This document shows positions 1-9,206 of a stretch of DNA of 64,000 bases, piece by piece (positions within the stretch are counted from its first letter, which is position 1; every line of letters starts with the position of its first letter). Source of the DNA: Streptomyces sp. NBC_01216 (GTDB lineage: Bacteria > Actinomycetota > Actinomycetes > Streptomycetales > Streptomycetaceae); assembly GCF_035994945.1 (NCBI RefSeq), contig NZ_CP108677.1:1426001-1490000 (forward strand). The letters run 5' to 3'. Below the pieces are notes generated by a model. That model did no database searches and was not told the origin of the DNA. It saw only the letters and a list, made by a program, of their open reading frames with translations. A program made the position numbers and the translations under genes.

Positions 1-699
1 GTCCTCGGTGACGTGCTGGTACATGAGCGCGAGCTCGCTGTCCGCCTGGAACAGGACCCTGCCGCTGAGCAGTTCGTGGAGCACGCAGCCGAGCGCGTAC
101 AGGTCGGTCCGCGGGGTCACGCGCCCGCCGCGGACCTGCTCGGGCGCCATGTACTGGGAGGTCCCGATCGGGCTCCCGGTCGCGGTGAGCTTGGTGGCGT
201 CGGTGCGCAGGATGGCCGCGATACCGAAGTCCAGGACCTTCACGGTCCCGTCGCGGGCGACGAGGACGTTGCCCGGCTTGAGGTCCCGGTGGATCACGGG
301 GACCTCGTGGGCGTGCGACAGCACGGTGGCCACCTGGGCGGCCACCGCCACGGCCCAGCTGACCGGCAGGGGCCGGGCCGGGTCCACGTAGGCGGACAGC
401 GGGAGGCCCTCGACCAGCTCCATGACGAGGAACAGGTGCTCGTGGGTGGCGTCCAGGACGGCGTCGTAGACCTGCGGCACGCCGGGGTGCTGGATCCGGG
501 CCGTGATCCTGGCCTCGCGCCGGAACCGCTTGGCGAGCTCGTCCGCGAGCTGAGGTGAGGTGACGGCCTGGGACCGGATGCGCTTCACGGCCACGGGCCG
601 GTCGAGGACGGAGTCGTAGCCGCGCCAGACGTCGCCCATGCCGCCGTGGCTGAGCTCCTCCAGGAGTTCGTAACGTCCGTCGATGATCCGCTGTGGCAC
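1..699 (-). CDS. Serine/threonine protein kinase, N-terminal 233 codons (runs off window)
   Basis: This is the N-terminal catalytic part of a Hanks-type (PknB-like) Ser/Thr kinase; the C-terminal part lies beyond position 1. Visible are the glycine loop after the start (ELSHGGMGDVWRG), the ATP-binding lysine in PVAVKRI, the catalytic loop HRDLKPGN, the DFG motif in VLDFGIA, and the activation-segment end MAPEQ. I chose the GTG at 699 because the protein then begins MPQRIIDGRYELLEEL, the usual few residues before the kinase fold. In streptomycetes such kinases often carry a C-terminal membrane segment and sensor domain, which cannot be checked here. The protein kinase call is secure; the substrate is unknown. 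Confidence 0.95.
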   Translation of the reverse strand, partial: MPQRIIDGRYELLEELSHGGMGDVWRGYDSVLDRPVAVKRIRSQAVTSPQLADELAKRFRREARITARIQHPGVPQVYDAVLDATHEHLFLVMELVEGLPLSAYVDPARPLPVSWAVAVAAQVATVLSHAHEVPVIHRDLKPGNVLVARDGTVKVLDFGIAAILRTDATKLTATGSPIGTSQYMAPEQVRGGRVTPRTDLYALGCVLHELLSGRVLFQADSELALMYQHVTED

Positions 700-825
700 C
701 GTGCCCCTGCCCCGTGGTGTTGCTGTCGCCGGCGTGGTACCCGAGGTGGTGTCGGCCGGCCCGACATGTCGGAGCCAGTGTGGTGGGGGCGGTGATCCAG
801 CGTCCAGGGAGGCGTACGAGGTCTG

Positions 826-1326
826 TCAGATCTGGCCGAGAACCGTCTGTGTGTCGGGGTTTCGCCGGTCGTACTCGGCCCACACGATCTTGCCGGGCGC
901 CCCGCAGGGCCGTGGGCCCCAGCCCCACCGGTCGGCGAGGGCCGCGACGAGGAGCAGACCGCGCCCGTCGGTCCGCTCGGCGCCGGGGAGGTGCGGTGCG
1001 GGTTCCGGCAGCCGTTCGCCGCGGGTGTCGGCCACCTCGATCCGCACGGTGGAGAGGGGCTGTGCGGGGACGGAGAGCCGGACGTGGAAGTCCCGGCCCG
1101 GGACCCGGCCGTGCTGGACGGCGTTCGCGCCCAGTTCGGCCACGAGGAGGGCGATCGTGTCGTGGGCGTCGGTGCCGTACGGAATGCCCCAGGCGTGCAG
1201 CCGTTCCGCGCACAGCCGGCGGGCGAGGCGGGCGCCGCGGGGCGTGGCGGTGAAACGCATGGCGAAGTGGTCCGCGGGCGTGGCGGGTTGGGTGGCGTGC
1301 GTGGTTCCGGTGGGGTCGTTCGTCAT
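826..1326 (-). CDS. RsbW-like ATP-binding protein (HATPase_c_2, putative anti-sigma factor/serine kinase)
   Basis: A 166-residue single-domain protein of the GHKL ATPase group related to the anti-sigma kinases RsbW/SpoIIAB. The N-box is visible as VAELGANAVQHG (about residues 66-77; most relatives read VSELVTNAVRHG), followed by IEVADTRGERLP and the G-box-like ERTDGRGLLLVAALADRWG near the C-terminus. Streptomycetes carry dozens of such small cytoplasmic ATPases, many beside XRE/DUF397 gene pairs, and this one is transcribed divergently from just such a pair (111 bp apart). By family it could bind a sigma factor or phosphorylate an anti-anti-sigma protein, but no partner is visible. The family is secure and the role is inferred. 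Confidence 0.88.
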   Translation of the reverse strand: MTNDPTGTTHATQPATPADHFAMRFTATPRGARLARRLCAERLHAWGIPYGTDAHDTIALLVAELGANAVQHGRVPGRDFHVRLSVPAQPLSTVRIEVADTRGERLPEPAPHLPGAERTDGRGLLLVAALADRWGWGPRPCGAPGKIVWAEYDRRNPDTQTVLGQI

Positions 1327-1436
1327 GGCTCCACGGTGGGCCGTGGTGGCGTAGCGTGACCATGGGTGACGCGCCGTCGCGTTCCGCTTGTACGCGGGTG
1401 GGCGGTGCGGTGTACGCGCGCGGAAGGGTGGCAGCG

Positions 1437-2357
1437 GTGCGGGACGATGACGCGGGAACCGGACGGGAGTGGATCGAGCCGGACGAGCCTGAGGCGCGAC
1501 TCGGGGCGGCGGAGCCGGTGGGTCAGGCGGGGCAGGTGGGCCAGCGCCCGGAGGACGAGCCGGGACAGGGCGTGGTCACGGCCTTCGGGCGGCAACTGAA
1601 ACTGCTTCGGTTACGCGCCGGTCTGGAGCGGCCGGAGTTCGGGAAGCTGGTGGGCTACGCGGCCCAGTCGGTCGCCTCGTTCGAGCAGGGCCGCCGCATC
1701 CCGCCACCCCGGTTCATCGACCGGTCGGACGAGGTGCTGGACGCGGGTGGCGTCCTGAAGGCGCTGAAGGAGGAGGTGGCGCGGGCGCAGTATCCGGCCT
1801 TCTTCCGGGACATGGCGCGGTTGGAGGCGGAGGCGGTGGAGTTGTGCGCCTACGACACCCTGGTGGTCAAGGGGCTACTTCAGACCGAGGAGTACACACG
1901 TGCCGTACTGGCCATGCGGCGGCCCCTGCTGGACGAGGAGACCATTGAGACGCGCGTGACAGCCCGGTTGGCCCGCCACGAGATCTTCAATCGGTGGCCG
2001 GCACCCTTGCTGAGCTTCGTCATGGAGGAGACGGTCTTGCGCCGCCCCCTGGGCGGCAAGACGACCTTGCGTGGCCAGTTGGAACATCTCCTGCTCGTCG
2101 GCCAGAAACGCAATGTGGAGATCCAGGTCATGCCCCTCGACCGCGAGGACAACGCCGGTGTGGACGGCCCCTTCACCGTCATCACCCGCAAGGGTGGACA
2201 GCAACTCGTGTACACGGAAGTCCAGGGCCGAAGCAGCCTGCTGACGGACCGGGAGGAGGCTCGGCTCGCCGCAGCCCGCTATGGAATCATTCGGAGCCAG
2301 GCTCTCAGTCCCCGAGAGACCATGAGATTCATCGAGAAGTTGCTGGGAGAGCTATGA
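1437..2357 (+). CDS. XRE-family regulator with DUF5753 domain
   Basis: A DNA-binding protein of about 306 residues. An N-terminal Cro/cI-type helix-turn-helix (FGRQLKLLRLRAGLERPEFG, then YAAQSVASFEQGRRIPP) is followed by a C-terminal DUF5753 domain with typical wording such as VVKGLLQTEEYTRAVL and EIQVMPLDREDNAGVDGPF. An in-frame ATG lies at 1356, but I prefer the GTG at 1437 because a GGAAGGG ribosome site sits 9 bases upstream and the extra N-terminal residues look non-conserved. Its stop overlaps the next gene (ATGA), so the two are translationally coupled. The XRE-DUF5753 plus DUF397 pair is a well-known Streptomyces module (BldB/WhiJ-type systems) tied to development and antibiotic control. 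Which genes this pair controls is unknown. Confidence 0.9.
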   Translation: MRDDDAGTGREWIEPDEPEARLGAAEPVGQAGQVGQRPEDEPGQGVVTAFGRQLKLLRLRAGLERPEFGKLVGYAAQSVASFEQGRRIPPPRFIDRSDEVLDAGGVLKALKEEVARAQYPAFFRDMARLEAEAVELCAYDTLVVKGLLQTEEYTRAVLAMRRPLLDEETIETRVTARLARHEIFNRWPAPLLSFVMEETVLRRPLGGKTTLRGQLEHLLLVGQKRNVEIQVMPLDREDNAGVDGPFTVITRKGGQQLVYTEVQGRSSLLTDREEARLAAARYGIIRSQALSPRETMRFIEKLLGEL

Positions 2358-2566
2358 GCACCGCCGTTACCGCACCTGTGCAGCCGGTACTCGCCTGGTT
2401 CAAGAGCAGCTACAGCGGCGCCGAAGGCGGCGATTGTGTCGAGGTGGCCGCCGCACCCGGCACCGTGCACGTCCGGGACTCCAAGCGGCCCGGCGGGCCC
2501 GTGCTGAGCGTGAGTCCGCGGGCGTGGACCGGGCTCGTGGAGCTGGCGGCCGACCGCACGGCCTGA
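2354..2566 (+). CDS. DUF397 small protein
   Basis: A 70-residue protein overlapping the XRE gene by ATGA. It shows the DUF397 signature: WFKSSYSGAEGGDCVEVA near the N-terminus, then VHVRDSKRPGGPVLSV, then a tryptophan-containing tail (SPRAWTGLVEL). By family these proteins are partners of the upstream XRE-DUF5753 regulators; in the WhiJ system they are thought to modify the regulator's action. A strong hairpin lies directly downstream, which fits this being the last gene of a two-gene operon. Confidence 0.92.
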   Translation: MSTAVTAPVQPVLAWFKSSYSGAEGGDCVEVAAAPGTVHVRDSKRPGGPVLSVSPRAWTGLVELAADRTA

Positions 2567-2574
2567 GCGCAAGC

Positions 2575-2610
2575 GGGGCCTCGTACACCAGGCGCGGTGT
2601 ACGAGGCCCC
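2575..2610. terminator. Bidirectional intrinsic terminator between DUF397 gene and hsdR
   Basis: A perfect 15-bp inverted repeat, GGGGCCTCGTACACC (2575-2589) and GGTGTACGAGGCCCC (2596-2610), around a 6-base loop. It sits in the 61-bp gap between two convergent genes and probably serves both. There is no long U tract, as is common in Streptomyces. Confidence 0.8.
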
Positions 2611-2627
2611 TGCTCATGCCGCATCGG

Positions 2628-5600
2628 CTATGCCGCGTCGTCCACGCCCTCCTCGCGGCGGATCATCCGCCAGGCGGCGCGGCGGGCGCTGCGGTCGAGG
2701 CTGGACTTGAAGTTCCGGTCCGCGCCGAAGTACTGGCGGCCGAGGCCGGCGATGGAGTCGACGTGGTCGGCCATCTTGTCCGCGAAGACCTTGTCGAAGA
2801 CCTTGCCGAAGTTGTCCTCGTCGTTGACGACGGCCGCCGCCCGGACCTTGGCGTCGGCCTTGGCCTCCTCGAAGGGCCGGATGACGTCCTGTTCGGTGAA
2901 GTCCGTGCCGAACTTGGCGTTGAACTTCTCGATCAGCTCGGACAGAAGCGACTTCTCGGCTTCCTTGGCTCCGCCCGGCCCCTCGCCGAAGCCGGGCATG
3001 GTCGCGGGCCCTTCCGGGCTGAGGGAGACGTCATGCTCGCCGGTCTTCTGCACGCGCAGGTGGCTGAGGTCGACCTCGCCGATGTCCACGCCGCCGTCCG
3101 TGCGGCCGCGCAGCCGGGTGAGGAGGTAGCGGCCGTAGAGGTGGAGGCGCTCCAGGTCGGGGTCGTGATAGGGCACGATCTGGGCGAGGAAGCCGTACTT
3201 GCGCACGTAGTCGTGCAGGTCGGCGCGGAAGTCCTCGGCCGTCTTGACGTCGTCCTCGTCCTCGTCGTTGTCGCGCAGGGCCTCGTAGCGGGTGACGGCC
3301 GGGGAGAGCCGGCGGTACAGCTCGGCGTGCAGCTTCTCCCACGTGGCCGGGGACCCGGCGGCCTTCTCCTTCGCCTCGAACCAGGCGGCGCAGAACTCGT
3401 CCATCTCCGTCTCGGAGACGATCGGCGCGGACATGACGCGGCTCTGGGCGGTGTAGAGGAGGTTGGGGTCCGAGGGGAGGGTGTTCGCCTCCTCGAAGTA
3501 CGGGCGGAACGCCTCCTTGATGTCCTCGGCCTCGTTGGTGAAGTCGAGGACGGCGAGGTCGGCCTGCGTCTTGCGTTCGGCGGTGCGGTTCAGCCGGGAG
3601 AGGGTCTGGACGGCGGCGATGCCGGTCAGCGTCTTGTTGACGTACATGGTCGTCAACAGGGGCTGGTCGAAGCCGGTCTGGTACTTCTCGGCGACGACCA
3701 GGATCCGATACTCCTGCTTCCCCTTCGCCCCCGCCTTCACCGCCTTGTCGTCGGCGCGCGTGTAGCCGAATGCCTTCGGCAGGGCGGTCTCGGACAGCCC
3801 CCCGTTCTCCTTCGGCTCGGTGGTCTCCTCGCCGTCGATGGTGAGGGAGCCGGAGAAGGCCACCAGGACGCCCAGGTCCGGATACCTGGTGTCGTACGCG
3901 CGGTCCTTGATGTAGCTCTTGATGGCGCGGGCCATCTGGACGGCGGAGTGCCGGGAGGCGGTCACGACCATGGACTTGGCACGCCCGCCGAGCCGCCCCC
4001 GGGTGTGGGCCACGAAGTGCTCGACGATCACCTGGGCGTGCTGGGAGACGGTCGAGTCGTGGGTGAGGACGTACCGGGCGAGCAGCGAGTTCGCCTTGCC
4101 GGGGTCCACCTCGCGCTCGTCCCGGTTCTGGTTCACCAGCTTCCAGTACGTGTTGTACGTGACGTAGTTGCGCAGCGGGTCGAGGATGAAGCCCTCCTCG
4201 ATGGCCTGGCGCATGGAGTAGGTGTGGAAGGGGCGGTAGGCGGCCTTGCCGTCGACCTGGTCCGGGGTGCCGAAGAGTTCGAGGGTCTTCGACTTCGGGG
4301 TGGCGGTGAAGGCGAAGTAGGAGAGGTTCGCGGCCCGGGACCGCTCCAGGGCCTTCTTCTTCAGCTTGTCGGTGACGTTGGCGGTGGTCGCGCCGGCGTC
4401 CTCGGAGTCCGAGTCGAGGCCGAGTTCGCGCAGGGCGGCGCGGACGGAGGTCGCCGCGTCGCCGGACTGGGAGGAGTGGGCCTCGTCGATGACGATCGCG
4501 AAGGTGGTGCCCTTGATCTCGGTCGGGTTGCGCTGGAGGTAGTCGAGCAGCGCGGGGAACGAGTGCAGGGTGACGGTGACGATCTTGCCGGTGTCGCGGG
4601 AGAGGGCGCGGGCGAGCTGCTCGCTCTTGGTGCCCTGCTTCTCGTCGATCTTGACGACCAGGCCGTCGGTCTGGGAGAAGCTGCCGACCGTCTCGCGCAG
4701 CTGGGCGTCCAGGTTCCGGCGGTCGGTGATGACGATGACCTTGTCGAAGACGGGCGCGCCCGGCTTGATGAAGCCGGCGGACAGGGCCTCGGTGTTCAGC
4801 GTGCGGGGGTCGTTGTCCGCGTGCAGGTCGGAGAGGCGGTGGACGAGCCAGCCGATGGTGTTGGACTTGCCGGAGCCGGCCGAGGCCATGATCAGGTAGT
4901 TCTGACCGGCGCCGTGGGTGGCGGCGTGCGCGGTGAGCTTCTTGACCGCGTCCCACTGGTGGAAGCGCGGGAAGATCGTGGTGCGGGTGGTGCCGCCGCC
5001 GGGCGTCTTGGTCTTCTGCTGGTGCGCGAACCGCTGGAGGAGGTCCAGCCAGTTGTCCCGCTCCCAGACCTGCTCCCAGAGGTAGGAGGTGGCGTACTGG
5101 CCGTACGCGGTGGGGGCGGGGTTGCCGGCGCCACCGGGGCGGCCGGGGCCCTCGGAGCCGGTGTTGAAGGGCAGGAAGCGGGTGTTCTTGCCCTTGAGCT
5201 GGGTCGCGACGAAGACCAGGTCCGGGTCTATGGCGAAGTTGGCGACGACCCGGCGGGTGAAGATCAGCTCGGTGGGGTCGCGGTCGGTCCGGTACTGCTC
5301 CTTGGCGTGCTCGACGCCCTGGCCGGTCAGCGGGTTCTTCAGCTCGGCCGTGGCGACCGGGATGCCGTTCAGGAACAGGGTCAGGTCGAGGCGGTTGTTC
5401 CAGTCGAGCTGCTTGGTGGCGTACGGAAGCTCGCGGACGACGGTGAGGCGGTTGGCACGGTAGCCGTCAAGGACGGACGCGTCAGCGACCAGGTTTGGCC
5501 TGAAGTAGGCCACGCGGAGGAGGACGCCCCGGTCCTTGACGCCGTTGCGGAGGACATGGAGAAGACCGTCGTTGGCGATGGCCTGGTCCAGGCGGCGCGC

Positions 5601-5819
5601 GAAGCCGCGCTCTGCCTCGGCGGCGTCGCCGTAGACGGTACGGAGCTCGTACCACTCCTCGGCCTGGGTCTCGCGGATGAACTCGAAGAGTTCGCCCGTG
5701 TCCAGGCCGAGGTCGGGCTGATAGCCGGCGGGACTCGCTTCGCGCCAGCCTCGCTCGGCCATGGCGGCGACTATGGCTTCGCCGAAGGCGGACTCACTGT
5801 GGACCGGGCCTGGGCTCAT
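2628..5819 (-). CDS. hsdR: Type I restriction enzyme R (endonuclease/translocase) subunit
   Basis: A 1063-residue HsdR, normal length for the family. The N-terminal nuclease domain shows the PD-(D/E)xK-type core LDLTLFLNGIPVATAELKN (about residues 144-162). Walker A is ASAGSGKS, followed by the DEAD-box-like VIDEAHSSQSG, SYFAFTATPKSKTLELFG (motif III) and later helicase motifs (EKYQTGFDQP, QTLSRLNRT). It cleaves DNA lacking the cognate methylation after ATP-driven translocation, in complex with HsdM and HsdS. The ATG at 5819 overlaps the hsdS stop (ATGA), so the three subunits form a coupled hsdM-hsdS-hsdR operon. All catalytic motifs look intact. Confidence 0.96.
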   Translation of the reverse strand: MSPGPVHSESAFGEAIVAAMAERGWREASPAGYQPDLGLDTGELFEFIRETQAEEWYELRTVYGDAAEAERGFARRLDQAIANDGLLHVLRNGVKDRGVLLRVAYFRPNLVADASVLDGYRANRLTVVRELPYATKQLDWNNRLDLTLFLNGIPVATAELKNPLTGQGVEHAKEQYRTDRDPTELIFTRRVVANFAIDPDLVFVATQLKGKNTRFLPFNTGSEGPGRPGGAGNPAPTAYGQYATSYLWEQVWERDNWLDLLQRFAHQQKTKTPGGGTTRTTIFPRFHQWDAVKKLTAHAATHGAGQNYLIMASAGSGKSNTIGWLVHRLSDLHADNDPRTLNTEALSAGFIKPGAPVFDKVIVITDRRNLDAQLRETVGSFSQTDGLVVKIDEKQGTKSEQLARALSRDTGKIVTVTLHSFPALLDYLQRNPTEIKGTTFAIVIDEAHSSQSGDAATSVRAALRELGLDSDSEDAGATTANVTDKLKKKALERSRAANLSYFAFTATPKSKTLELFGTPDQVDGKAAYRPFHTYSMRQAIEEGFILDPLRNYVTYNTYWKLVNQNRDEREVDPGKANSLLARYVLTHDSTVSQHAQVIVEHFVAHTRGRLGGRAKSMVVTASRHSAVQMARAIKSYIKDRAYDTRYPDLGVLVAFSGSLTIDGEETTEPKENGGLSETALPKAFGYTRADDKAVKAGAKGKQEYRILVVAEKYQTGFDQPLLTTMYVNKTLTGIAAVQTLSRLNRTAERKTQADLAVLDFTNEAEDIKEAFRPYFEEANTLPSDPNLLYTAQSRVMSAPIVSETEMDEFCAAWFEAKEKAAGSPATWEKLHAELYRRLSPAVTRYEALRDNDEDEDDVKTAEDFRADLHDYVRKYGFLAQIVPYHDPDLERLHLYGRYLLTRLRGRTDGGVDIGEVDLSHLRVQKTGEHDVSLSPEGPATMPGFGEGPGGAKEAEKSLLSELIEKFNAKFGTDFTEQDVIRPFEEAKADAKVRAAAVVNDEDNFGKVFDKVFADKMADHVDSIAGLGRQYFGADRNFKSSLDRSARRAAWRMIRREEGVDDAA

Positions 5820-7126
5820 GCGGTGATTCCCTCCGTGACGTTGCGTCCGCTGGCGGTGGAGACGTCGAACTGGCCGGTTACGGCAGCGGTGATGAGGGCT
5901 TGGCGGCGCTCGGCAAGCAACTGTTTGTGCTGGCGTACACGCACTCGAAGCGCTTCATGGGTCTGAATCGAGCGCCCCACCCCATCAGCCAAGACGGTCT
6001 GCAATTCAGCGGGCGGTGTCGGCACCAAGATTCGCTTCAAGTCCCAAATATTGATCCCCTTAATCGTCGCGCCCGTGACTCGCCCCTGGATTTGATGCGC
6101 TACGACCGGAGACTCCAGTGCCAGCCTCAACCACTGAGCATTGACAGCCTTGCCGACCGAAATTCGAGCAGCATCTTGAGTTAGATTGGCGCCCGTCAAC
6201 GCCTGTGGGACGACTGCGATTTCTCCGACACTTCCACGAATCGCGATCACGAGATCTCCGCCCTTGAGTCGTGACCTGGCATACCCAGCTTCAATCTCGC
6301 GAGTCGTGTGATTCAACGCTTCCACGCGCAGACGATTTGCGGCAACATCACCACCCTTCACGATGGGGACGCCGTCGCCCACGTTCGGTCCCGGCAGGAC
6401 GATTCCATACATGATCTGCCGGAGGGGGTCGGTCAGATGCATGAGCGGAGTCCACTGCCAGCCATCCGGTAGTACCGATTCAGATTCCCTAGCGCCCGCG
6501 TTGAGAGATTGCGCCAGGACAGCCCGCTCCCGTTCTCTGACGTCCACGTCGAAACGGTGGAGCGATTCGCTCAGATCGGCCATGCGGTCGATCTCCGCAT
6601 CTAGGAAGTCGGCGATGCGACGCTGCTCTTCCAACGGAGGGAGCGGGACTCGTAGCTGTTCAATGTCAGGCATGTAGATCGTCTTATGAGTGGACCCCAT
6701 GGCGATACGTTTCAAATCCGACGCCATGCCGCGCAAGGCGTGCAAAAGGTAGCGCCGATCAAGCTGTGGTCCGCAAGTCCACGTCGCGAAATCCTGGCTC
6801 GTCGCCATCTCACGACCCATGATCGCGGAGAATCCAACAGATGCCGTGCGCGAAAGGATCACGGTACCGGCAGCATGCTTGACAGCAGCTGAGTTGGCTA
6901 CGCCGAGCGGTGAGATTTTCTCCTTGGTATCCGTGATCACATTCGTCTCGCCACGGCGCAGCTGCCAGACGTCCGCCAGGGTGATCCAGGGGATAGTGCA
7001 CCCTTCCCAGTACTCTGGCCTGCTCCTGCTGGGGGTGTGCCCAGATCCCAGTCGCGCTACAAGGCGAATAGGAACCGTGCCCCAACGGGAGTTGGACAAC
7101 CAGGGCGCCACTCGCGACCCACTCAC
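5816..7126 (-). CDS. hsdS: Type I restriction enzyme S (specificity) subunit
   Basis: A 436-residue HsdS with two target-recognition domains. The first (SRWGTVPIRLVARLGSGHTP to IYMPDIEQLRVPLP) ends in the central conserved region PPLEEQRRIADFLDAEID; the second (LPDGWQWTPLMHLTDPL to INIWDLKRILVPTPP) ends in a shorter conserved helix. It sets the bipartite DNA target of the HsdM/HsdR complex. An upstream in-frame extension exists, but I place the start at the GTG at 7126 because it overlaps the hsdM stop (GTGA) and gives the usual N-terminus. Base composition drops visibly inside the gene compared with hsdM and hsdR, consistent with exchange of recognition domains by horizontal transfer. The target sequence cannot be predicted by eye. 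Confidence 0.94.
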   Translation of the reverse strand: MSGSRVAPWLSNSRWGTVPIRLVARLGSGHTPSRSRPEYWEGCTIPWITLADVWQLRRGETNVITDTKEKISPLGVANSAAVKHAAGTVILSRTASVGFSAIMGREMATSQDFATWTCGPQLDRRYLLHALRGMASDLKRIAMGSTHKTIYMPDIEQLRVPLPPLEEQRRIADFLDAEIDRMADLSESLHRFDVDVRERERAVLAQSLNAGARESESVLPDGWQWTPLMHLTDPLRQIMYGIVLPGPNVGDGVPIVKGGDVAANRLRVEALNHTTREIEAGYARSRLKGGDLVIAIRGSVGEIAVVPQALTGANLTQDAARISVGKAVNAQWLRLALESPVVAHQIQGRVTGATIKGINIWDLKRILVPTPPAELQTVLADGVGRSIQTHEALRVRVRQHKQLLAERRQALITAAVTGQFDVSTASGRNVTEGITA

Positions 7127-9117
7127 CTGGCCACCTCCCCCAGCAGCGCCTGAATCTCCGACTCCAGCGCCTTCAGCTCCGCGTCGATCTCCGCCAGCGG
7201 CCTCGGCGGTTCGTACACGTAGAAGTGCCGCGTGAACGGGATCTCGTACCCGATCTTCGTCTTCGTGTGGTCGATCCACGCGTCCGGGACGTGCGGGTGG
7301 ACCTCGCGCTTCAGGTACTCCTCGACGTCCTCGCCCAGCGGGACGTTCTCGTAGTCGCGCAGCTCCGCGTCCGGCTCCGGCTCACCCTTGACCTTCTGCA
7401 CCTCGCCCTCGGGGTCGCGGACGCCGACCGCCTCCCGCAGCGCCTTCGCGAACGGCGCGCCCGTCGGCCACAGCAGGCCGGCCGCGACCACCGCGTCCTT
7501 CAGGGCCACCAGGCACTCGGACTTGGTCGGCCACGTCGATCCCAGCAGCGTACGCACCGCGCCCACGAACGCCTCCGCGTCCGTCAGCTTCTGGACCGGC
7601 CTCGCCGCCGCCAGGGCCGTCAGCGTCTCCTCGGTGACCTCGAAGCGGAGCTTCAAAGGGCGTTCGACCGTGATGCGCTGGTAGCCGAAGGCCGTGTTGT
7701 CGAAGACCTTCACCTTGCCGTGGAGCGGGTGGTCCGGGTCAGCCGCGGCCTGGACGGCCTCCGCGTACAGGCGCGTCACGTCCTTGATGTGCTGCGTGCC
7801 CAGCTCCTTGCGCTTGTCGCCGAGCGACTTGCGCATCTTCTGGAACTGGTCGCGCGCGTCGAGGAGGACGACCTTGCCCTTGTGGTCCGGTGCCTTGCGG
7901 TTGGTGAGGATCCAGAAGTACGTGGAGATCCCGGTGTTGTAGAAGAGCTGGTCCGGGAGGGCGACGATCGCTTCCAGCCAGTCGTTCTCCAGGATCCAGC
8001 GGCGGATCTCGGACTCGCCCGAGCCGGCCGCGCCGGTGAAGAGCGGCGAGCCGTTGAAGACGATGGCGAGGCGGGAGCCGCCGCCGCCCTTCGCGTCCAC
8101 CGGCTTCATCATCGAGATCATGTGCTGGAGGAAGAGGAGCGAGCCGTCGTTGATGCGCGGCAGACCGGCGGCGAAGCGGCCGGCCTCGCCCAGGTGCTTG
8201 TGCTCGTACTCGACGTCCTCCTTGACCTTCTTCCACTCGACGCCGAACGGCGGGTTGGCCAGGAGGTAGTCGAACTTCTCGCGGCCCTGCCCCGGGTCGC
8301 TCAGCGAGTTGCCGGAGGCGATGTGCTCCGGGTCCTGCCCCTTGATCATCAGGTCGGACCGGCAGATGGCCCAGGACTCGGGGTTGAGCTCCTGGCCGTA
8401 AACCTCCACCGTGGCGTCCGGGTTCAGGGACCGGATGTGCTCCTCGGCGGCCGACAGCATGCCGCCGGTGCCGCATGCCGGGTCCATGACCGTGCGGACC
8501 ACGCCCGGCACCTGCAACGCGTCCCCGTCGGGCGCGATCAGCAGGTTGACCATCAGCTTGATGACCTCGCGGGGGGTGAAGTGCTCACCCGCCGTCTCGT
8601 TGGACTGCTCCGCGAAGCGTCGGATCAGCTCCTCGAAGATGTAGCCCATGTTGTGGTTGGGCACGTTCTCCGGGTGCAGGTCCAGGTCGGTGAACTTCCC
8701 GATGACCTGGTAGAGGAGATCGGCCCCGTCGAGCCGCTTGATCTGCTGGGCGAAGTCGTACTTGTCGAGGACCTCGCGGGCGTTGCCCGAGAAGGCGGCC
8801 ACGTAGATCTGAAGGTTCTTCGCAGCGCTCTGCGGGTCCGCGGCGATCTTCTTCAGGGTGAGGTCGCTCCTGTTGTAGAAGGAGTGGCCGGATGCCTTGC
8901 GCAGCCAGTGATCCGGGTCGATGTCCTCCTGGTCCTTGTACCGGGCGGCGGTCTCGACGACCTTGTCCCGGGTCGGCTCCAGGACGCACTCCAGCCGACG
9001 CAGCACCGTGAACGGCAGGATGACCTTGCCGTAGTCCGACTGCTTGTAGTCGCCGCGCAGGAGATCGGCGACGGACCAGGCGTGGTTCGCCAGTTCCGTG
9101 TGCTTACTGCTGTTCAA
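7123..9117 (-). CDS. hsdM: Type I restriction-modification N6-adenine methyltransferase (M subunit)
   Basis: A 664-residue HsdM. The N-terminal HsdM_N helical domain (HAWSVADLLRGDYKQSDYG, then LPFTVLRRLECVL) is followed by the methylase core with SAM-binding motif I (VMDPACGTGGML) and catalytic motif IV NPPFG. The C-terminal part is longer than in E. coli HsdM. The start appears to be TTG at 9117, with a GGAAGGAA-rich leader about 14 bases upstream; no ATG or GTG lies closer to the conserved N-terminus. First gene of the coupled hsdM-hsdS-hsdR set. A second methylase gene lies 89 bp upstream in the same direction and may share transcription. Confidence 0.95.
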   Translation of the reverse strand: MNSSKHTELANHAWSVADLLRGDYKQSDYGKVILPFTVLRRLECVLEPTRDKVVETAARYKDQEDIDPDHWLRKASGHSFYNRSDLTLKKIAADPQSAAKNLQIYVAAFSGNAREVLDKYDFAQQIKRLDGADLLYQVIGKFTDLDLHPENVPNHNMGYIFEELIRRFAEQSNETAGEHFTPREVIKLMVNLLIAPDGDALQVPGVVRTVMDPACGTGGMLSAAEEHIRSLNPDATVEVYGQELNPESWAICRSDLMIKGQDPEHIASGNSLSDPGQGREKFDYLLANPPFGVEWKKVKEDVEYEHKHLGEAGRFAAGLPRINDGSLLFLQHMISMMKPVDAKGGGGSRLAIVFNGSPLFTGAAGSGESEIRRWILENDWLEAIVALPDQLFYNTGISTYFWILTNRKAPDHKGKVVLLDARDQFQKMRKSLGDKRKELGTQHIKDVTRLYAEAVQAAADPDHPLHGKVKVFDNTAFGYQRITVERPLKLRFEVTEETLTALAAARPVQKLTDAEAFVGAVRTLLGSTWPTKSECLVALKDAVVAAGLLWPTGAPFAKALREAVGVRDPEGEVQKVKGEPEPDAELRDYENVPLGEDVEEYLKREVHPHVPDAWIDHTKTKIGYEIPFTRHFYVYEPPRPLAEIDAELKALESEIQALLGEVAR

Positions 9118-9206
9118 GGGGTTCCCCGGTTTCCTTCCGGACCGTCCCGCCCAAGGGAAGCGGGTGCGGACAAGTGTGGTGGATGGTCGCGAAGATCAGG
9201 TGCGGT

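Noticed and set aside
2616..5966. A 1116-codon open frame on the plus strand opposite hsdR
   Set aside because: It is the antisense shadow of hsdR: Val/Gly/Leu-rich low-complexity protein, no motifs, while the other strand has all HsdR motifs.
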